Positions 6,702-15,123 are shown, numbered from the stretch's first letter. The stretch is 35,543 nucleotides of DNA from an uncultured Desulfuromonadales bacterium (GCA_947259685.1 CAMYNC010000016.1:1-35543), one strand, 5' to 3'. Translations and numbers: made by a program. Notes: a model not told the origin generated them from the sequence alone.

Positions 6702-7241
6702 TTAACCGTTTAACAGAAAATTGAGCATCGTGGTGGTTTTGGGTGACAACCAGTCGCGGCCGCCAATAATCTTCTCAACGACAGTGCCATTACGATCGAT
6801 AACGAAGGTTTCCGGGAAACGGAACACCTTGTAGCTATTCTGCACCTCGGCAGCGGTGTCAAGCAGGATCGGAAAGGTATAGTTTTTCCCCGGCAGAAAC
6901 CGGCTAACAGCCTGATATCCCTCGGCTTCGACATTGACCGCCAACAGTACCAGGCCCTGATCTTTATAGCGCTGATGCAGCTGTTCCATCGATGGCATCT
7001 CTTCGCGGCAGGGTGGACACCAGGTGGCCCAGAAGTTTAATAGTACAACTTTACCGCGAAATTGGCTGAGAGTCACCTCATTCCCCTGCATGTCGGTCAG
7101 GGAAAAATCGGGGGCCGGATGGTTGACGCCGTCCCCCACCACCGACGGCTGAGCATTCGTCGAAGAGTCTTCACAGCCAGCCAGTAAGCCGAGGCAGAGC
7201 AGAGAAAAGCAGCAGAGTTTCAATAATGTTAGAAAACGCAT
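6702..7241 (-). CDS. TlpA/ResA-like lipoprotein thioredoxin
   Basis: Begins with a lipoprotein signal (hydrophobic stretch then LLAG-C23), so the mature protein is lipid-anchored in the periplasm. The thioredoxin domain has NFWATWCPPCREEMPSM, where the two cysteines form the redox pair, and a cis-proline region FRFPETFVIDRNG. ATG 7241 is preferred over the adjacent upstream TTG because GAAGGA lies eight bases before it. It is 179 residues long and about 20 bases downstream of the DegP gene. Being immediately before ccdA, it is the likely substrate of that protein, acting in cytochrome c or general disulfide reduction. Confidence 0.88.
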   Translation of the reverse strand: MRFLTLLKLCCFSLLCLGLLAGCEDSSTNAQPSVVGDGVNHPAPDFSLTDMQGNEVTLSQFRGKVVLLNFWATWCPPCREEMPSMEQLHQRYKDQGLVLLAVNVEAEGYQAVSRFLPGKNYTFPILLDTAAEVQNSYKVFRFPETFVIDRNGTVVEKIIGGRDWLSPKTTTMLNFLLNG

Positions 7242-7264
7242 CAACAGATTCCTTCTCTTGGCTG

Positions 7265-8575
7265 TCAGGGTAGTTCGATCAGATAAGCCCGATTGCCACG
7301 GACAACAGTAAACTCCAGCGGCAAGCGCCCGAGTCGATCCTCCATCAGTTCGGCAAAATCGCTCAGCCTACTCACCTCGCGCCGATCGACCTTTACCAGC
7401 AGATCCCCAGGGCGAATTCCGACTCTGTCCGCCGGTGAGCCGGTCTCAACCTTGGCGACCACCAGGCCGGCTCGTCCCTGATGCAGATCAAAGCCGAAAG
7501 TTCGCCGAGTATAGGCCATCAGATAGCCTTCGGGCAAGGCGGATAAGGCGACGTTTTTTTCTATCATTTGCAAACCTCTTAATACCGAAAGCTGCAATCG
7601 ATCATCGGGTGTGTAGGTCTGCAGTAGGGAATAAAAATGTTCGGCCGAGGAGATGGGCACACTGTCGATAGCGAGAATCACGTCCGCAACCTGTAGCGCT
7701 GCTTTTTGCGCCGGTGAATCGGACAGAATTTCTTCAACCAGAATACCCCCTTCGCCATGCGACCTGACAAAAGAATCCCCCACCTCTCCCGGCACCACGC
7801 CAAGAAAGGCCCGGCGCACCCGGCCATGCTCGATCAGATCGTTGAGAACCCGTTTGGCCGTATCGATCGGGATAGAAAAACCAATCCCTTGGGCCTGACG
7901 AGCAATAGCGGTGTTGATGCCGATCAGTTCGCCGTTGATATTGATCAACGGCCCCCCAGAGTTGCCCGGATTGATTAACGTATCGGACTGAATAAACACC
8001 GAGGAATAAGTGTCTGCCACCTGGATTCGACGTTGGGTCGAACTGATAATTCCGGTGGTAATCGAGTGGCCCAGGCCGAGCGGGTTGCCGATGGCAATCA
8101 CCGACTCGCCAAGCAGTAAATCATCGGAACGGGCCGGTTCTAAAAAAGGGTAACTGCCCGGTTCTTCAATCTTCAGCACGGCCAGATCGATCCGGCTGTC
8201 TTTGCCAACCAGGATCGCCTCAAGCTCTTTGCGCCGATCCGGCAGGGCGACAAAGATCCGCGAGGCCTTATTGATGACATGGGCATTGGTGAGAATATAG
8301 CCATTGGCATTGATGATCACTCCAGAACCGAGCGACTGAGTCTGGTAGCTGCGGGCAGGAAACATCTCGGAAAAAAACTGGTCGAAGATGGAATCGCCAA
8401 AGCCGAAAAACGGGCTGCTGCTCCGCCGAACGATTTGTTCGGTGCGGATATTCACCACAGCGTCGCGCACCTTGGCAACCGCTTCAACCACCGCTGTCCG
8501 CCGTTGGGCGGCCTCCGCCGGTGTCAGCGGGAATAGACAGAGTAAAAAAATTAACAATAAGCGAGAAAACAACAT
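7265..8575 (-). CDS. Periplasmic serine protease, DegP/HtrA family
   Basis: An ATP-independent protease/chaperone for misfolded envelope proteins. After a signal peptide (MLFSRLLLIFLLCLFPLTPA) the catalytic triad is visible: H99 in ILTNAHVI, D130 in RIDLAVLKI and S206 in NPGNSGGPL. Two PDZ domains follow, one around AFLGVVPGEV...DVILAIDSVPI and one around GLVVAKVETGSPADRVGIRPGDLLVKVD. I place the start at ATG 8575 because AGGAG lies ten bases before it and this gives a clean signal peptide. The upstream in-frame ATG at 8608 has no ribosome-binding site and overlaps the response regulator. It is 436 residues long. Its place right after a kinase-regulator pair suggests envelope-stress control. 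Confidence 0.9.
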   Translation of the reverse strand: MLFSRLLLIFLLCLFPLTPAEAAQRRTAVVEAVAKVRDAVVNIRTEQIVRRSSSPFFGFGDSIFDQFFSEMFPARSYQTQSLGSGVIINANGYILTNAHVINKASRIFVALPDRRKELEAILVGKDSRIDLAVLKIEEPGSYPFLEPARSDDLLLGESVIAIGNPLGLGHSITTGIISSTQRRIQVADTYSSVFIQSDTLINPGNSGGPLININGELIGINTAIARQAQGIGFSIPIDTAKRVLNDLIEHGRVRRAFLGVVPGEVGDSFVRSHGEGGILVEEILSDSPAQKAALQVADVILAIDSVPISSAEHFYSLLQTYTPDDRLQLSVLRGLQMIEKNVALSALPEGYLMAYTRRTFGFDLHQGRAGLVVAKVETGSPADRVGIRPGDLLVKVDRREVSRLSDFAELMEDRLGRLPLEFTVVRGNRAYLIELP

Positions 8576-8588
8576 TGGAACGACACTC

Positions 8589-9938
8589 CTAAGAGGTTTG
8601 AATCGCATATTTTTCTAACCGATAGAGCAAGGTATGCCGGGGAATGCGCAAAAACGCTGCCGCCTTGGTTTTATTGCCACTGCAGCGCCGCAGAGCCTCT
8701 TCAACCGCTTCTCGTTCCAGGTCTTCAAGGGAATACCCTTCTTCCGGCAGGTTGAGGACACCGCCATTTTGCACCCGCGGACGACCGATCCTCAGCGGCA
8801 GGTCGACCATTTCCAGCAGATCTCCCTGACGCAGAATCAGCATCTGCTCGACAACGTTCTCCAGCTCACGCACATTTCCCGGCCAATCGTAATTCTGCAA
8901 ATGTTCAATCACCTCAGCAGCAAACCTGACCCCGACATCGGCCTGATGTTTGCGCAAAAAGAAATCGAGCAGCAGCGGAATATCCTCTTTACGTTGCCGT
9001 AGCGGCGGCAGAGCCATCGGCACCACCGCCAGCCGGTAGTATAGATCTTCGCGAAAACCGCCGGTCTGCATCGCCTCTTCCAGATCGCGGTTGGTCGCTG
9101 CGACCACCCGCACATCGACCTGCTCGGAGATTCCACCGACCGGTTCAAACTCCTGTTCCTGCAAGGCCCGCAACAATTTCGGCTGCAGGTCGATCGGCAA
9201 TTCGCCGATTTCGTCCAGAAACAGGGTACCACCATCAGCCAGGGAAAACTTGCCCTTGCGATCTTTGACCGCGCCGGTAAAAGAGCCTTTAATATGGCCG
9301 AAAAGTTCGCTCTCGATCAGGTCCTTGGGAATCGCCGCGCAGTTTACCGCGACAAAGGGGCCATCGGCACGAGTCGAGCCACGGTGCAGCGCCTTGGCTA
9401 TCACCTCTTTCCCACTACCGCTTTCACCACTGATCAGCACCGAAGCCTGACTGACGGCAACCTTTTCAACCCGCTGCAATAGCTGTTGCATGGCCGGAGC
9501 CTGACCTATGATCTGGCCGTTGTCGATACTGCCGGCCAGGGCATCTTTGAGCTGGGTATTCTCTTTCCGCAGTTTGCCGAATTCAAAAGCCTTGGCCACT
9601 GCCAAACTGAGCTGATCGCGACTGAACGGCTTGGTCAGGTAATCATAGGCTCCCGACTTCATCGCTTCGACGGCTTTTTCGACCGAGCTGAAGGCGGTAA
9701 TTATAATCACCAGGGTCTGCGCGTCCAGCTCAAGGACTGCATCGAGAACTTCATATCCACTCATTTGCGGCATCTGGACATCGGTTATCACCAATGGCGG
9801 CCGATGGCGGCGGAACAATTCGATCCCTTCCTCGCCATTGGCTGCGGTCAGCACCTGGTAGCCAGCTTCCTGCAGGTTGAATTCGGTGACCCGCCGCAGC
9901 GAAACATCATCGTCTATCAACAGAACCTGTTTTGCCAT
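8589..9938 (-). CDS. Sigma-54-dependent response regulator (NtrC family)
   Basis: Three domains in 449 residues. A receiver (1-120) has D53 in VITDVQMP and the conserved lysine in YLTKPF. An AAA+ domain has Walker A GESGSGKE, Walker B GGTLFLDEIGELP and arginine fingers in FREDLYYRL. A Fis-type helix-turn-helix lies at the C-terminus (NKTKAAAFLRIPRHTLLYRL). The sigma-54 contact loop is GSFTGA instead of the usual GAFTGA. Its start overlaps the kinase stop by one base (TAATG), so the pair is translationally coupled. A sigma-54-like promoter and a palindrome lie upstream of the operon, a possible target. Confidence 0.93.
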   Translation of the reverse strand: MAKQVLLIDDDVSLRRVTEFNLQEAGYQVLTAANGEEGIELFRRHRPPLVITDVQMPQMSGYEVLDAVLELDAQTLVIIITAFSSVEKAVEAMKSGAYDYLTKPFSRDQLSLAVAKAFEFGKLRKENTQLKDALAGSIDNGQIIGQAPAMQQLLQRVEKVAVSQASVLISGESGSGKEVIAKALHRGSTRADGPFVAVNCAAIPKDLIESELFGHIKGSFTGAVKDRKGKFSLADGGTLFLDEIGELPIDLQPKLLRALQEQEFEPVGGISEQVDVRVVAATNRDLEEAMQTGGFREDLYYRLAVVPMALPPLRQRKEDIPLLLDFFLRKHQADVGVRFAAEVIEHLQNYDWPGNVRELENVVEQMLILRQGDLLEMVDLPLRIGRPRVQNGGVLNLPEEGYSLEDLEREAVEEALRRCSGNKTKAAAFLRIPRHTLLYRLEKYAIQTS

Positions 9939-11074
9939 TAAGTCTCCTCAGCAGCGTAGCGATGATCTGCCGGCTGTAAAATCAAGGTAAAGACCGTGCC
10001 CCCCTCAGGCGGGCAGTCGACACTGATCCGCCCGCAGTGGTTGCGAACAATTCGGTGGGTGATCGCCAGGCCAAGGCCGGTGCCATCATCTTTGGTGGTA
10101 AAAAAAGGATTAAACACTTTATCCAGATATTCTTGCGGAATCCCCGGCCCGTTGTCCTGAAAGACCATTTCAATCTGTTCTTGAGTGGCCGCTGTCCTGA
10201 TCCACAGCTGCCCAGCAGGCGGCATCGCTTGCAGGGCATTGAGGACCAGATTCAAAAAAACCTGCTTGAACTGTGCCGCATCTCCAATAGCGGTCGGCAG
10301 GGGCTGCTCATCCCAATGGACTGAGATCCGTTTTTTAAGCGCCGGCGGCTGAGTTAATTGCAGGACTTCTTGCAGCACCTGGTCGGGGCGGAAATCATTT
10401 TTCTCAGTATTCTTTGCCCGCGCGAAACTGAGAAAATCCTCCAGCACCTTGTTCAGGCGATCAACCTCACTGATAAGAATCTGGGAAAATTCAGCGTAGC
10501 GGTTTTCCGGCGGAAAGGCGTCGCGCAAAATCTCAGCCGTGCCACGGATCGACCCCAGCGGGTTACGGATCTCATGGGCCATCCCGGCGGAAAGCTCTCC
10601 TAAGGCCGTCAGACGGTCGGCCTGCCGCAGTTGATCTTCAATCTCCAGAATCAGGTCGGCCTGCTGCCGGAGCTTATCGTAGCTGGCGGTCAGCCGCTGA
10701 GCAGATTCTTCGGCACGCAGCCGCTGCCCATGCTCTTTCGATGACAAAAACCCGGTGAGAAAGCCGATGGTATTGTAGAGCAGAATCTCCAGATACTGTT
10801 CAAGATGGCTGGATGGCAAGTGCCCCCACTGAAACAGCACATGCGGAGCATAGAGAAAAGAAACCAATAATCCGGTTCCGACTCCACCACGAAGCGAAAA
10901 CCAGATCCCCCCCAAAACAATCGGCAGATAGTAAAGGCGCCGATAGATATCATGGACGGTGGAATGGTGCGTAGCGGTCAGATAATGCAACGCAGTGATT
11001 GCGCCGACCATCAGCAGGAGCGCTGCCAGGCGTAGCAGCTGTTGCCTATCCATTTTCAACGGTAATCCGATCAA
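9938..11074 (-). CDS. Membrane sensor histidine kinase
   Basis: 378 residues. About four hydrophobic segments lie at 11-110 with short loops, so there is no large periplasmic sensor domain and the signal is probably membrane-borne. A coiled coil (115-155) leads to the dimerisation domain with phospho-accepting H167 in AGMAHEIRNPLGS. The ATPase domain has NALQAMPP (N box), DNGPGIP and GTGLGLAI. I use TTG 11074, with GGAG six bases upstream. The internal ATG at residue 8 has no ribosome-binding site. It is first in the operon kinase, regulator, DegP, TlpA, CcdA. It is NtrB/ZraS-like in architecture. Confidence 0.9.
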   Translation of the reverse strand: MIGLPLKMDRQQLLRLAALLLMVGAITALHYLTATHHSTVHDIYRRLYYLPIVLGGIWFSLRGGVGTGLLVSFLYAPHVLFQWGHLPSSHLEQYLEILLYNTIGFLTGFLSSKEHGQRLRAEESAQRLTASYDKLRQQADLILEIEDQLRQADRLTALGELSAGMAHEIRNPLGSIRGTAEILRDAFPPENRYAEFSQILISEVDRLNKVLEDFLSFARAKNTEKNDFRPDQVLQEVLQLTQPPALKKRISVHWDEQPLPTAIGDAAQFKQVFLNLVLNALQAMPPAGQLWIRTAATQEQIEMVFQDNGPGIPQEYLDKVFNPFFTTKDDGTGLGLAITHRIVRNHCGRISVDCPPEGGTVFTLILQPADHRYAAEET

Positions 11075-11126
11075 GTTAAACTCCAGAGAAAATACCTTTT
11101 CCCGACAAACCCCTGAGGAATAATCG

Positions 11127-11141
11127 TCAACAAACTGTTGA
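11127..11141. promoter_or_regulatory. Palindrome, candidate enhancer site for the sigma-54 regulator
   Basis: TCAACA-AAC-TGTTGA is a perfect 6-3-6 inverted repeat in the intergenic region between the kinase operon and the small exported protein. It lies about 85 bases upstream of the sigma-54-like promoter, a normal distance for an enhancer-binding protein, and about 55 bases upstream of the kinase start. Confidence 0.45.
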
Positions 11142-11211
11142 ATATTCTACACAAGCGATCTGAAACTGTCTAGTCCGCCCCTTAAGTATCTGTTTTTGCT
11201 ACATTAAGGTT

Positions 11212-11228
11212 TTGGCATGGGGCTTGAA
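11212..11228 (+). promoter_or_regulatory. Sigma-54-like -24/-12 promoter
   Basis: TTGGCATG-N4-TTGAA matches the sigma-54 consensus YTGGCACG-N4-TTGCW except for the second C of the -24 element and the -12 GC, which reads GA. The GG to G spacing is the required ten bases. Transcription would start near 11238, giving a leader of about 48 bases to the small gene at 11286. Confidence 0.45.
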
Positions 11229-11285
11229 AATAAGAAAAACAACCACCATATTTCAGCATTCACGACTCAAAAAAGGAGAGTAACC

Positions 11286-11471
11286 ATGAGAAAAAATACT
11301 TTAACTATCGCTTTCGCCAGCATTTTCGCCGCCGCACTGATCGCTTCCGGCCCTGCCAAGCTCAGTGAAAAAGAACCGGGGATAACTGATTACCGTGACC
11401 CAGTTTTTAACTCCAGTCCCCGCCCGACGGACCAAGACCTCGGTATTGGCGACTACAGTGATCATGGATAA
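11286..11471 (+). CDS. Small exported protein of unknown function (61 aa)
   Basis: I do not recognise this protein. ATG 11286 is preceded by AAAGGAGAG at a good distance. An upstream in-frame ATG at 11217 lies inside the predicted promoter and is rejected. Residues 1-24 form a signal peptide (MRKNTLTIAFASIFAAALIA) with likely cleavage around SGPA. The mature part is about 37 residues, acidic and cysteine-free, and contains two related motifs, GITDYRDP and GIGDYSDH. A strong terminator follows, so it is transcribed alone. Its position divergent from a kinase/sigma-54 regulator/DegP operon suggests it is an output or signal of that system, which is an inference. Confidence 0.6.
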   Translation: MRKNTLTIAFASIFAAALIASGPAKLSEKEPGITDYRDPVFNSSPRPTDQDLGIGDYSDHG

Positions 11472-11508
11472 TTGTTAAAAGCAGGAACGCTGCCACAATT
11501 CTCTACCG

Positions 11509-11534
11509 AAAGGGCCCATACCTAGGGCCCTTTT
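11509..11534 (+). terminator. Intrinsic terminator after the small exported protein
   Basis: AAAGGGCCC and GGGCCCTTT form a perfect nine-base-pair stem with a seven-base loop, followed by TTTTCTCTT. It may also work weakly on the other strand. Confidence 0.8.
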
Positions 11535-11600
11535 CTCTTGCCTGCAGGATGGACAGCTGCCGGCTTCTAAGCTATGCTGCCTCTGCTTTGGAGGAGTTGC

Positions 11601-12542
11601 ATGGCCCTGCTTATTGAAACTATTGCTATTGTTCTGCCGGTATTTCTGGTAATTGGCTTGGGGTATCTTTTGATGCGCCTGAGGCTGTTTGACAGCAGTT
11701 TTTTGCAACAGACCAATCGGCTGGTTTACGTGATTTTCCTGCCTTTGCTGCTGTTTCATAAGATCGGCAAGGCCGACTTTGCCAGCTCTTTCAATGGCCC
11801 GCTGGTAATCGGCTCGTCACTGGTAATTATTTTCGGTTTTTTTCTAACCTACAGCTATGCGGCTATGCGGAAATATCCGCCGGCGGTGCGCGGCAGCTTT
11901 AGCCAAGGCTCCTTTCGTGGCAACCTGGCCTACGTCGGGCTGGCAATCTGTTTGAATGCCTATGGCGACGATGGCCTGACCCGTGCCGGCATTCTGATGG
12001 GTTTTCTGGTGCCGGTGTTGAATTTGTTTGCCATTCTCGCTCTGTTGCTGCCACACAAGCACTCCTCAGCTGATGAGCAGGTCAACTGGCTGGCTCAGGT
12101 GGCTCTCAATCCTCTGATCATCGCTTCGTTTCTCGGCATCATTTGGAGTTTCTGGCAACTGCCGATTCCGCTGATCATCGATCGGGCTCTCGGCATTACC
12201 ACAGGCCTGACTTTGCCGCTGGCGTTGCTGGCGATTGGTGGTTCGTTTTCTCTGGAACGCCTTAAAGGGGACCTCCTCCTGGCCGGCCTTTCAAGCAGCG
12301 TTAAGCTGATGCTCCTGCCGGTGGTTGCGGCCTTGCTGTTATTGTTATTCCGTGTCCAAGGAACCGACCTTGGAATTGGCATTCTGATGGCAGGCACGCC
12401 AGCGGCCACCGCCACTTATATCATGGCCCACCAGTTAAAAGGCGATGCAGAGCTGGCCGGCTCGATCGTCATGCTTTCAACACTGGGCTCAGCTTTTAGC
12501 TATACGATCATACTGTTACTGCTCAAAGGGTCTGGCTTATGA
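11601..12542 (+). CDS. AEC-family (auxin efflux carrier-like) permease
   Basis: A 313-residue inner-membrane protein with about ten hydrophobic segments arranged as two similar halves, as in the Mem_trans family. Typical stretches are NRLVYVIFLPLLLFHKIG and GSFRGNLAYVGLAICLNAYG in the first half and GIGILMAGTPAATATYIMAH in the second. ATG 11601 has GGAGGAG six bases before it. The longer reading from 11574 lacks a site. Members carry small organic anions such as malate or malonate, or other metabolites. The substrate here cannot be inferred. It is followed at about 180 bases by a methyltransferase on the same strand. Confidence 0.85.
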   Translation: MALLIETIAIVLPVFLVIGLGYLLMRLRLFDSSFLQQTNRLVYVIFLPLLLFHKIGKADFASSFNGPLVIGSSLVIIFGFFLTYSYAAMRKYPPAVRGSFSQGSFRGNLAYVGLAICLNAYGDDGLTRAGILMGFLVPVLNLFAILALLLPHKHSSADEQVNWLAQVALNPLIIASFLGIIWSFWQLPIPLIIDRALGITTGLTLPLALLAIGGSFSLERLKGDLLLAGLSSSVKLMLLPVVAALLLLLFRVQGTDLGIGILMAGTPAATATYIMAHQLKGDAELAGSIVMLSTLGSAFSYTIILLLLKGSGL

Positions 12543-12648
12543 CCTTGCCACTGTCTTGATCTGGCTGCCGCTCCCCAACCAGAAACAGTTGTTACCGGCA
12601 ACGTTCAGATGCATATAGCGACAGTTTTTGGCGAATTTAGAGCTGGTC

Positions 12649-12668
12649 GCGCGTTAGAGACAACGCGC
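12649..12668 (+). other. GC-rich perfect hairpin in the gap before the methyltransferase
   Basis: GCGCGTT and AACGCGC form a perfect seven-base-pair stem with loop AGAGAC, followed by a C-run and not a T-run. It may be the end of the permease transcript or a leader structure of the next gene. The remaining 12543-12726 sequence shows nothing clear. Confidence 0.35.
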
Positions 12669-12726
12669 CCCCACCCGAACAATCAAGCTGATTTCAGACA
12701 ACAGACCCTATCCCAAGGGAAAGGGG

Positions 12727-13341
12727 TTGAGAACGCTGGAGAAAACATTGAAAGAGAACTACCAACCATTTCTAATTGGCCATCGGTTTCGCGTTCAGCC
12801 ACCTGATGCTCTACACCCTGTTGACAACCGCATCAACCTGCTTATGGAACGTGGGGCTTTCGGTTCTGGAGAACATGAAACCACCGATAGTTGCCTCAAG
12901 ATACTTGAAGAAATGGCTTTCAACGGCAGCGAGAAAGTTCTTGATCTTGGCAGTGGCACCGGGATTCTCTCAATTGCTGCGTTGCTTCTGGGCGCTGGGA
13001 AAGGCTATTGCGTTGATATAGAAACAGCTGCCGTTGAAAATTGCCAGCGCAATTGCGAGGTAAATGGGGTCGGCCACCGGGCGCAGCATCTGTGCGGCAC
13101 CCTTGATCAGCTTGAGGCCGATTCTTTCGATTTATTGTTGGGGAACATTTATGGTGACATTCTGCTGAAGGTCGCAGAAAAGATGGTCAGCCTTGCCGCA
13201 CCGGGGGCGCTACTGCTGTTGTCAGGAATTCTCTGGGAATATAATTTTGATGTCCGCCAGAAGTACCAGCGACTTGGCTGCGAAGTGGTGGAGAACCGGA
13301 TGCTGAGCGAGTTCAGTACAATCCTCATGCGGAAGAAATAA
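12727..13341 (+). CDS. PrmA-like SAM-dependent methyltransferase (short form)
   Basis: 204 residues with the catalytic core of ribosomal protein L11 methyltransferases. It shows GAFGSGEHETTDSCL (family: AFGTGxHxTT), the SAM-binding VLDLGSGTGILSIAALLLGA, an acidic CVDIE at the end of strand two, and LLLGNIYGDILL in place of the NI-L-A motif. The roughly 80-residue N-terminal L11-recognition domain of PrmA is missing, so L11 may not be the substrate. ETF-beta lysine methyltransferases are related to this family. The start is uncertain: TTG 12727 follows AAGGG, while TTG 12748 follows GGAG six bases upstream. Confidence 0.78.
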   Translation: MRTLEKTLKENYQPFLIGHRFRVQPPDALHPVDNRINLLMERGAFGSGEHETTDSCLKILEEMAFNGSEKVLDLGSGTGILSIAALLLGAGKGYCVDIETAAVENCQRNCEVNGVGHRAQHLCGTLDQLEADSFDLLLGNIYGDILLKVAEKMVSLAAPGALLLLSGILWEYNFDVRQKYQRLGCEVVENRMLSEFSTILMRKK

Positions 13342-13358
13342 CCCAGCGGCAAAATCAT

Positions 13359-14969
13359 CTATGATCTTGCCACTTCATTCCAGACAACCGTCCGGTTGCG
13401 ACCGTTTTTTTTCGCTTCATAAAGGGCTTTATCAGCGCAACTGACCAACTTCTCAAGGCTGTTTCCGTCCTGAGGAAAAGCCGCTATTCCAAGGGAAATG
13501 GTTACTGGAACCAGTTGCCCCTGAGCTCTGACATGTAGAGATTCCACCAACTCGCGGAGTCGCTCAGCGACCTTCCAAGCCCCTTGGTTATCAGCATCTT
13601 CAAGGAGGATGGCAAATTCTTCGCCGCCGGTCCGTGCTGCGAGATCGACCGAACGCACGACGGCGTCGAACAATTTAGCCACCTGGCGCAACACTTCATC
13701 CCCAAAGGGGTGGCCATAATTATCATTGATCTGTTTAAAATGATCAATATCGCAAAGCACGATAAACAAACCACCCGAACGGCGCCGGGCCCGGTCCAGC
13801 ATCGCTTCGAAGCCACGCTGGTAAGCGCGTCGATTGGCAATCCCGGTTAAACTGTCGATGGTCGCCATGCGGTTGATCTGTTCATGGGAATGGGCCAGAT
13901 CGATTTTAATCGCCACCTGAGCTGCGACCAGCTCCAAGATCGTCCGACAGGTGCGACTGAACATGCCCTGCTGTTTTGCGGCGACAATCAAGGCACCAAC
14001 GCTCTCCCCCTCCTCTTGGTGCAGTGGAACGATCGTTAACGATCGATATTCGGCAAACAGATGGGCTGGACTGAAAACCGGCGAAGTTCCGCGATAGTCA
14101 GCATTTTCCGGCAGGCTAGTGGAATATTTCAGGACCTGCCCAACCAGCCCCTGGTTTAGCGGAAAGCTTTTACCTTTTAACTCCGCCGCGTTGTCCCCTT
14201 CCACGTAGGCGATTCGATGCTGGGTTTTCTCTGCCAGGCTAAGGGCAATAAAATCAGCAGGCACAATACTACGAATCGCTTTTGCCGTGGCCTCAAATGC
14301 AGAATTCAACCCGAGAGCTGAATTTAACTGCTGCAGCCCGTCAAAAGCTCGGCGATAGGCATGCCGTTCGCGGTCGCTGCGGTAGAGGGTTCGCGCCTGG
14401 ACCACGTTAGCGGCCAGATTTTCGGCCGTCATTCGAACCATGCGCTGCTCTTCCTTCGACCAAGTGTCAGTCTGCTGGCGATCGATACACAGCATGGCCA
14501 GATTCTCCGTTTGTTCCAACGCCTCCGGCAACGGCAGGCGCAATATCATAAAGCTGCCGACCTTGCCTTGCTCTAAGTAGTAGGGTATTGGGGGAGAAGA
14601 AGGCCGTAGCGGAGCGAGGAGTAACTCAGCATGATCTTTTAAAATTGTACCGGTGACTCCGCTACCAAGGGTAAAAGGGCCTGGCTGCAGGCTTTTTTCG
14701 GCTGTAGAGACGCTATAGATCGACAGCTGGTCGGCCTGAGGTCCAGCCCAGAGTAAGACCGCAGAGGTGAGTTGTAAAGCGTGCCGAAGCATCTCTAACT
14801 GCAATTGGCAACTGGTGTGGAGTTGCTTGATGATTGTCTCACAGAGTGGTGCTTCAATCCCGCTAGTATGACCACAATGCAAAGGCAAAACTGCAGAGTC
14901 AAAATCTTCGGTAGTTACTCGAAAAGCTGCTGGTGAATTCTGGGAGATTTTCGCTAACCATCGTTTCAT
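13359..14969 (-). CDS. GAF-GAF-GGDEF diguanylate cyclase
   Basis: 536 residues without membrane segments, so soluble. Two GAF-like sensory regions (about 50-185 and 205-355) precede a GGDEF domain (about 365-530). It shows DSLTGIANRRAYQ, DIDHFKQINDNYGHPFGDEVL and an active-site loop GGEEF, the form found in working cyclases that make cyclic di-GMP from two GTP. RSVD, five residues before GGEEF, is the RxxD inhibitory site, so the enzyme should be product-inhibited. There is no EAL domain. The ATG has only a weak ribosome-binding site. It is convergent with the methyltransferase, with a 17-base gap. Confidence 0.92.
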   Translation of the reverse strand: MKRWLAKISQNSPAAFRVTTEDFDSAVLPLHCGHTSGIEAPLCETIIKQLHTSCQLQLEMLRHALQLTSAVLLWAGPQADQLSIYSVSTAEKSLQPGPFTLGSGVTGTILKDHAELLLAPLRPSSPPIPYYLEQGKVGSFMILRLPLPEALEQTENLAMLCIDRQQTDTWSKEEQRMVRMTAENLAANVVQARTLYRSDRERHAYRRAFDGLQQLNSALGLNSAFEATAKAIRSIVPADFIALSLAEKTQHRIAYVEGDNAAELKGKSFPLNQGLVGQVLKYSTSLPENADYRGTSPVFSPAHLFAEYRSLTIVPLHQEEGESVGALIVAAKQQGMFSRTCRTILELVAAQVAIKIDLAHSHEQINRMATIDSLTGIANRRAYQRGFEAMLDRARRRSGGLFIVLCDIDHFKQINDNYGHPFGDEVLRQVAKLFDAVVRSVDLAARTGGEEFAILLEDADNQGAWKVAERLRELVESLHVRAQGQLVPVTISLGIAAFPQDGNSLEKLVSCADKALYEAKKNGRNRTVVWNEVARS

Positions 14970-14992
14970 CGGATAGAGCCCTGGCTTGCTTC

Positions 14993-15020
14993 GAATTATT
15001 TGAACGATCTAATTTGTCAA
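14993..15020 (-). promoter_or_regulatory. Possible promoter of the diguanylate cyclase gene
   Basis: A perfect -35 TTGACA (15020-15015) is followed after 16 bases by a weak -10 TAATTC (14998-14993), about 25 bases upstream of the start codon. Confidence 0.35.
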
Positions 15021-15068
15021 ATCGGCATCCTAACATGTCTAACAATAATTGAAGAGATCTTTTTAACC

Positions 15069-15096
15069 AAAAAAAGGCGGATCCGAAGATCCGCCC
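15069..15096 (-). terminator. Intrinsic terminator of the sdhCAB operon
   Basis: On the minus strand GGCGGATC-TTCG-GATCCGCC forms a perfect eight-base-pair stem capped by a stable UUCG tetraloop, followed by seven Ts. It begins about 28 bases after the sdhB stop. Confidence 0.92.
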
Positions 15097-15123
15097 AATG
15101 AGAATAGAGATTAAAGCCTTCAG

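Noticed and set aside
12609..12806. 65-codon frame overlapping the start of the methyltransferase gene
   Set aside because: It has no ribosome-binding site, no hydrophobic or domain pattern, and overlaps the methyltransferase in another frame.
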